From the NCBI RefSeq assembly GCF_030253575.1, contig NC_080564.1:5004501-5068500 (forward strand): 64,000 bases of DNA, read 5' to 3'. Below are positions 60,756 through 64,000 of this stretch, in pieces. The position numbers and the translations under genes were made by a program. Origin of the DNA: Rhododendron vialii. Its lineage: Eukaryota; Streptophyta; Magnoliopsida; Ericales; Ericaceae. The notes under the pieces are model-generated. The model worked only from the letters and a program-made list of their open reading frames with translations, was not told the origin of the DNA and ran no database searches. Within the stretch, counting starts at the first letter, position 1; each line of letters opens with the position of its first letter.

Positions 60756-63700
60756 ATGGCAACAGAAGCTGATGTTCCAGATCCCATATCTCTACTGGTG
60801 AGCTACACTTCCTTTGATCCCTGATTCACACACTGTTTCATTTTCACCCTGTCAGAATATGAGAAAATTAACAAGGCAATCTTTCTTGCATAATAAGGAT
60901 GATTTTGAGTTTTTTTCGAATTTCGATGTCGTACATAGCATGTTGTGATGATCTTGTTGTTATTAGAATGAAAGTTGGTTATTAGATGGGAAAATTTTGA
61001 CAATTTGCCTGTAGAAGAATTGACTGATTTGGTTTGCAAGATCATGTAGTACCTATGAGGAATATAGACTACCATCCACATAGATTTGCAGTTTCTAGAT
61101 GTGAAGAAAAACTCTTCCTAAGAAGATTTTAACCCAATAATTCTGAGGAAATTTGGAGTATTCTGCGTAGTTTACATTTTTACCATACAGAATATCTCCA
61201 GTAATTCTGATACCTGTGAAAATCCATCTAGTTAAGCTTGTGTGGTCTTGAACTATATTACATGGACTTTGTAGGGGTTGTTAGATAGTTTGAAACATAT
61301 TGTTGGGCCCACTTCCTAACAACTTAAGCTTTTTGGAAATACTAGTAACTTAACATGGTATCAGAGATTTGGTTGGGAGAGGTATTGGATTAAAGTCTCT
61401 TTGTTTGCATAAGTCCCCGTTTGCATTCTGCTTCGTATTCTGTCATGCTATATCTATGAAGTTTTTTACGTCTCCACGTGCAAGAAAGGGTTGCATGTGA
61501 GAGAGGGAATTAGATAGATTAATATATATTGTTTGGTCCATTTCCTAACAACTTAAGCGGTTGCAGGTATGAGGTCCAGGTGTGGGTCTAAGTGTCAAAC
61601 TTTCTCTAATTCTTGTGTGAAAGACACTAGAACCCTACAAATTACGAACCACAAGTGTTTTTCTGATCCCACTTTGAAACTCTGTCCCTGTCGATTTTTT
61701 CAAGCACGTTCAAGGGATTTGTATGTCAGCAAAAGGAATACGGACACGATACGACCTTTGTTTCTTTGATATGTCTGCGAGCTAACTACGAATGAATTTA
61801 CGCGTAGAATTTAACTAATACTTGATGGTATTGTTCTCCGTAATCCGATTCCGTCTAGAGCTCTATCTTATGTTAACAATCATGTCTAGAACATCCAAAA
61901 CTCCAACTATAAACATGTTAATGAAGTTGAAATGGGGCTGAAGCTATAACATTCACCCATGTTTAATTTTCTTACTGGCTGTAGAAAAGAGAAGTGGAAG
62001 ACAAAGAGATGACAAGTGAACTTCCCAGTATCACGGTCAGCGAAGGCCCCAAAGAAGAAAAGAAGAGAATCGAATCCTGGCTTAGCCAACCTCCTGAAAT
62101 CATTGAATTCTTCGGGAAAACAGAAGCCGAGGAAGTTGGCAACGATGATGAGGTTGCAAATATGAATGTCATCAACAAAGGCAGTGTTGAAACCGTTGAG
62201 GGCGATGTTTTTTCGAAATCTCTCTCAGTTGCCGATGAAGAATCGGTGAGGTACGCTGAACATAGCCAGGTGACTTCAGAAGGCGAGAAATCAAAGAGTT
62301 TAACCGATTCAGTGGGTATGGAGATGGATCCTGAAACTATACGGCCAACTATAGATATGGCGGACGTGAATAACAAGCATGGCAGCTCATTGCTTGATGC
62401 ACCAGTGGAGGAGACTACCTCCGAAAAAGCAGGAACAGTAGTAGGGGAGTGTGTTGAAGAGAGTATGAGTGTGTCGCGCAAGGAGGCAAGCCAAGAAACA
62501 TTGGAATTAGCCGAGGAGATGAAAGATTCGACCTCAGCTGAAGATGAACTTCCACACAAGAACCTAGAATCTTCTTTTTTTGAAAAAGTTGGAGAATTTT
62601 TCTTCCATAAGGCGGACAACCTCGAGACATCCGCAAAAGAATCTGAACCTGTGATGAAGGACTTTGTCAAGGAGAGCCAACATGAAGCAGAACACAAAAG
62701 CGAAATCCTTGAAAATATTGCTACAGCTGATAGCGATCAAAGCACAACAGGTATGCATGATGAAATCCAAGATACGAAAGCTGATGTTTCGTTTGGGCGA
62801 CAAAGGGAAAGCACGGAGAGAGACGGAGAGGACCACACTCCAACAGACAGCGTCATGGCTGAAGAGCAGCAAAAAACTGAAACATCGACACATGAGGAAC
62901 AATCAGGGCTGCACCACATGCAGAAAACCGAAGGAGAAGCGCCAATGGATTCCGAGGAGATTGAGACAGAAGGCTCCAGCAAGTACGCTGAAACCATTAC
63001 CAACATTGAGGAGCGAAGACCTATTGGGAGCCCTGAAGAAATCTATGGGGAAAAACCAAAGGACGAGATGATCAGTGCTGATGATATCAACAAGAATGAA
63101 GTTCAAGTAGCAAATGTAAGAATTACTGCAATTTCAAACTGTTTACTGTTCTTCCTCAAAAATTTGTTTGTTGTTCTTTAGTGATTTTCCTCATCACTGA
63201 ACAGATTACTGTTTTCCTGCAATGATTACAAGTTTTATCTTATACTGTTTTGCTGATGCAGGATCTCCCAACCATTGAATTGGATGAGAAGACTAGAAGT
63301 GCAGAACTTGAGATCCCAAACAAGAGTGGTAGTGAATTATGGATTGCCCATCCACCCGTAGGGGAAGAAGTCCAAGAGGAATGCAAAAAGAAGGATGAAG
63401 TATCCATGTCTGAATCGGGGGATCCTCCCGAAGCAATCCAATTTCCAAACAAAGAGGAGAAGCACGTTAATGAGATATCTGAAGCAACTGAAAGCCTAGA
63501 GAGTACAATTTCAGAGCCTACAGCCACAGAAGGAGAACTAAACGTTGAAGCGGCCTCAACAAGTGAGATTGACAGCAACACAGAAAAGGTTTGTGGACTG
63601 AAATCTGAAGAGGCACTAAAGGAGATCAATGCAGAGGACAACGTGGAAGAAGAGAGGGAACAGACAGAAGATGAACTTCCACCTAAGAACCTAGAATCTT

Positions 63701-64000
63701 CTTTTTTTGAAAAAGTTAAAGGTGTATTCTTCCATAAAGTGGACAACCTTGAGACATCTGCAAAAGAATCTGAACCTGGAATGAAGGATTTCGTCAAGGA
63801 GAGCCAACAAGAAGCAGGACACAAAAGCGAAATCCTTGAAAATATTGCTGCAGCCGATAATGATCAAAGTTCAACAGGTATGCATGATGAAATCCAAGAT
63901 ATGAAAGCTGATGTTTCGTTTGGGCGACAAAGGGAAAGCACGGAGAGAGAAGGAGAGGACCGCACTCCAACAGACAGTGTTGTGGCTGAAGAGCAGGAAA
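60756..64000 (+). CDS. Large acidic repeat protein, RBB1-like candidate (partial, 3 exons)
   Basis: Predicted joins: exon 1 60756-60797 (MATEADVPDPISLL), intron 60798-61984 (GTGAGC...TGTAG), exon 2 61985-63115, intron 63116-63261 (GTAAGA...ATGCAG), exon 3 from 63262, open to the window end. All joins are phase 0 and about 637 codons are in view. The protein is hydrophilic, Glu/Lys/Ser-rich, with no signal peptide or membrane segment. A module of about 111 residues occurs in exon 2 (from EDELPHKNLE) and again in exon 3 (EDELPPKNLE). Composition alone does not identify it. As I recall, Arabidopsis SMR6 (At5g40460) adjoins RBB1 (At5g40450), a very large protein linked to vacuolar bulbs. An SMR6-type gene is the nearest gene here, hence the suggestion. 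The 3' part lies outside. Confidence 0.7.
60798..61984 (+). other. Intron 1 with LTR-like fragments
   Basis: 1,187 bp, GT...AG. It contains two related segments, ATATTGTTGGGCCCACTTCC and ATATTGTTTGGTCCATTTCC, each followed by TAACAACTTAAGC (about 61298 and 61528). AACATGGTATCAGAG follows the first. Such words are typical of degenerate copia LTR ends and primer sites. Confidence 0.55.
62540..62873 (+). repeat. Coding repeat module, copy 1
   Basis: About 111 codons in exon 2, from EDELPHKNLESSFFEKV to TPTDSVMAEEQ. It pairs with 63667-64000. Confidence 0.85.
63667..64000 (+). repeat. Coding repeat module, copy 2 (cut by window end)
   Basis: About 111 codons in exon 3, from EDELPPKNLESSFFEKV to TPTDSVVAEEQ. 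By my count 16 of 111 residues differ from copy 1. The offset is 1,127 bp, or 327 codons after removing intron 2. Confidence 0.85.

Overview
This is plant nuclear DNA, almost certainly from a eudicot. The evidence is a plant-type F-box/LRR family, a SIAMESE-RELATED cell-cycle inhibitor, a Tork/Tnt1-like Ty1-copia retrotransposon, plant MITEs (Stowaway, Tourist, hAT and Mutator types), GT-AG introns and long AT-rich spacers. The sequence does not fix the species. Heavy GA/CT microsatellites and MITE nesting would fit a woody asterid, but that is a guess.

Region 1 (1 to about 38.3 kb) is a tandem array of F-box/LRR genes, all on the + strand, with single-exon coding regions. Four copies look intact (3197-4606, 9561-10961, 26179-27591, 31739-33256). 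One is a 5'-truncated relic (13819-14533). One is a clear pseudogene (18779-21139), split in its F-box by a 928-bp hAT-type element with a perfect 8-bp target duplication and also carrying an in-frame TAG. The duplicated unit is much longer than the gene: it includes a 3'-UTR intron and several kb of downstream flank. Bases 1-55 match the far end of the downstream flank at about 12666-12720, so at least one more unit lies to the left. The flanks are riddled with insertions, including a four-deep nest of TA-flanked elements (7278-9310), two foldback elements with 9-bp target duplications (312-731, 29693-30124), and CG-rich hAT-like elements.

Region 2 (38.3-50.4 kb) is gene-poor, repeat-rich spacer holding one small gene on the - strand, an SMR6-type CDK inhibitor (45228-45554).

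Region 3 (50487-55211) is a nearly intact, very young Ty1-copia element: 315-bp LTRs differing at two positions and 5-bp target duplications. One in-frame TGA interrupts its reverse transcriptase.

Region 4 (55.2-64 kb) is spacer followed by the first three exons of a large gene (60756 to beyond the window end) for an acidic, internally repeated protein. As I recall, Arabidopsis At5g40460 is SMR6 and its neighbour At5g40450 is RBB1, so this gene is probably the RBB1 counterpart. The F-box/RNI array may be the counterpart of the next locus. The window then reads as a conserved three-gene neighbourhood in which the F-box member was tandemly amplified and the gaps filled with transposons.
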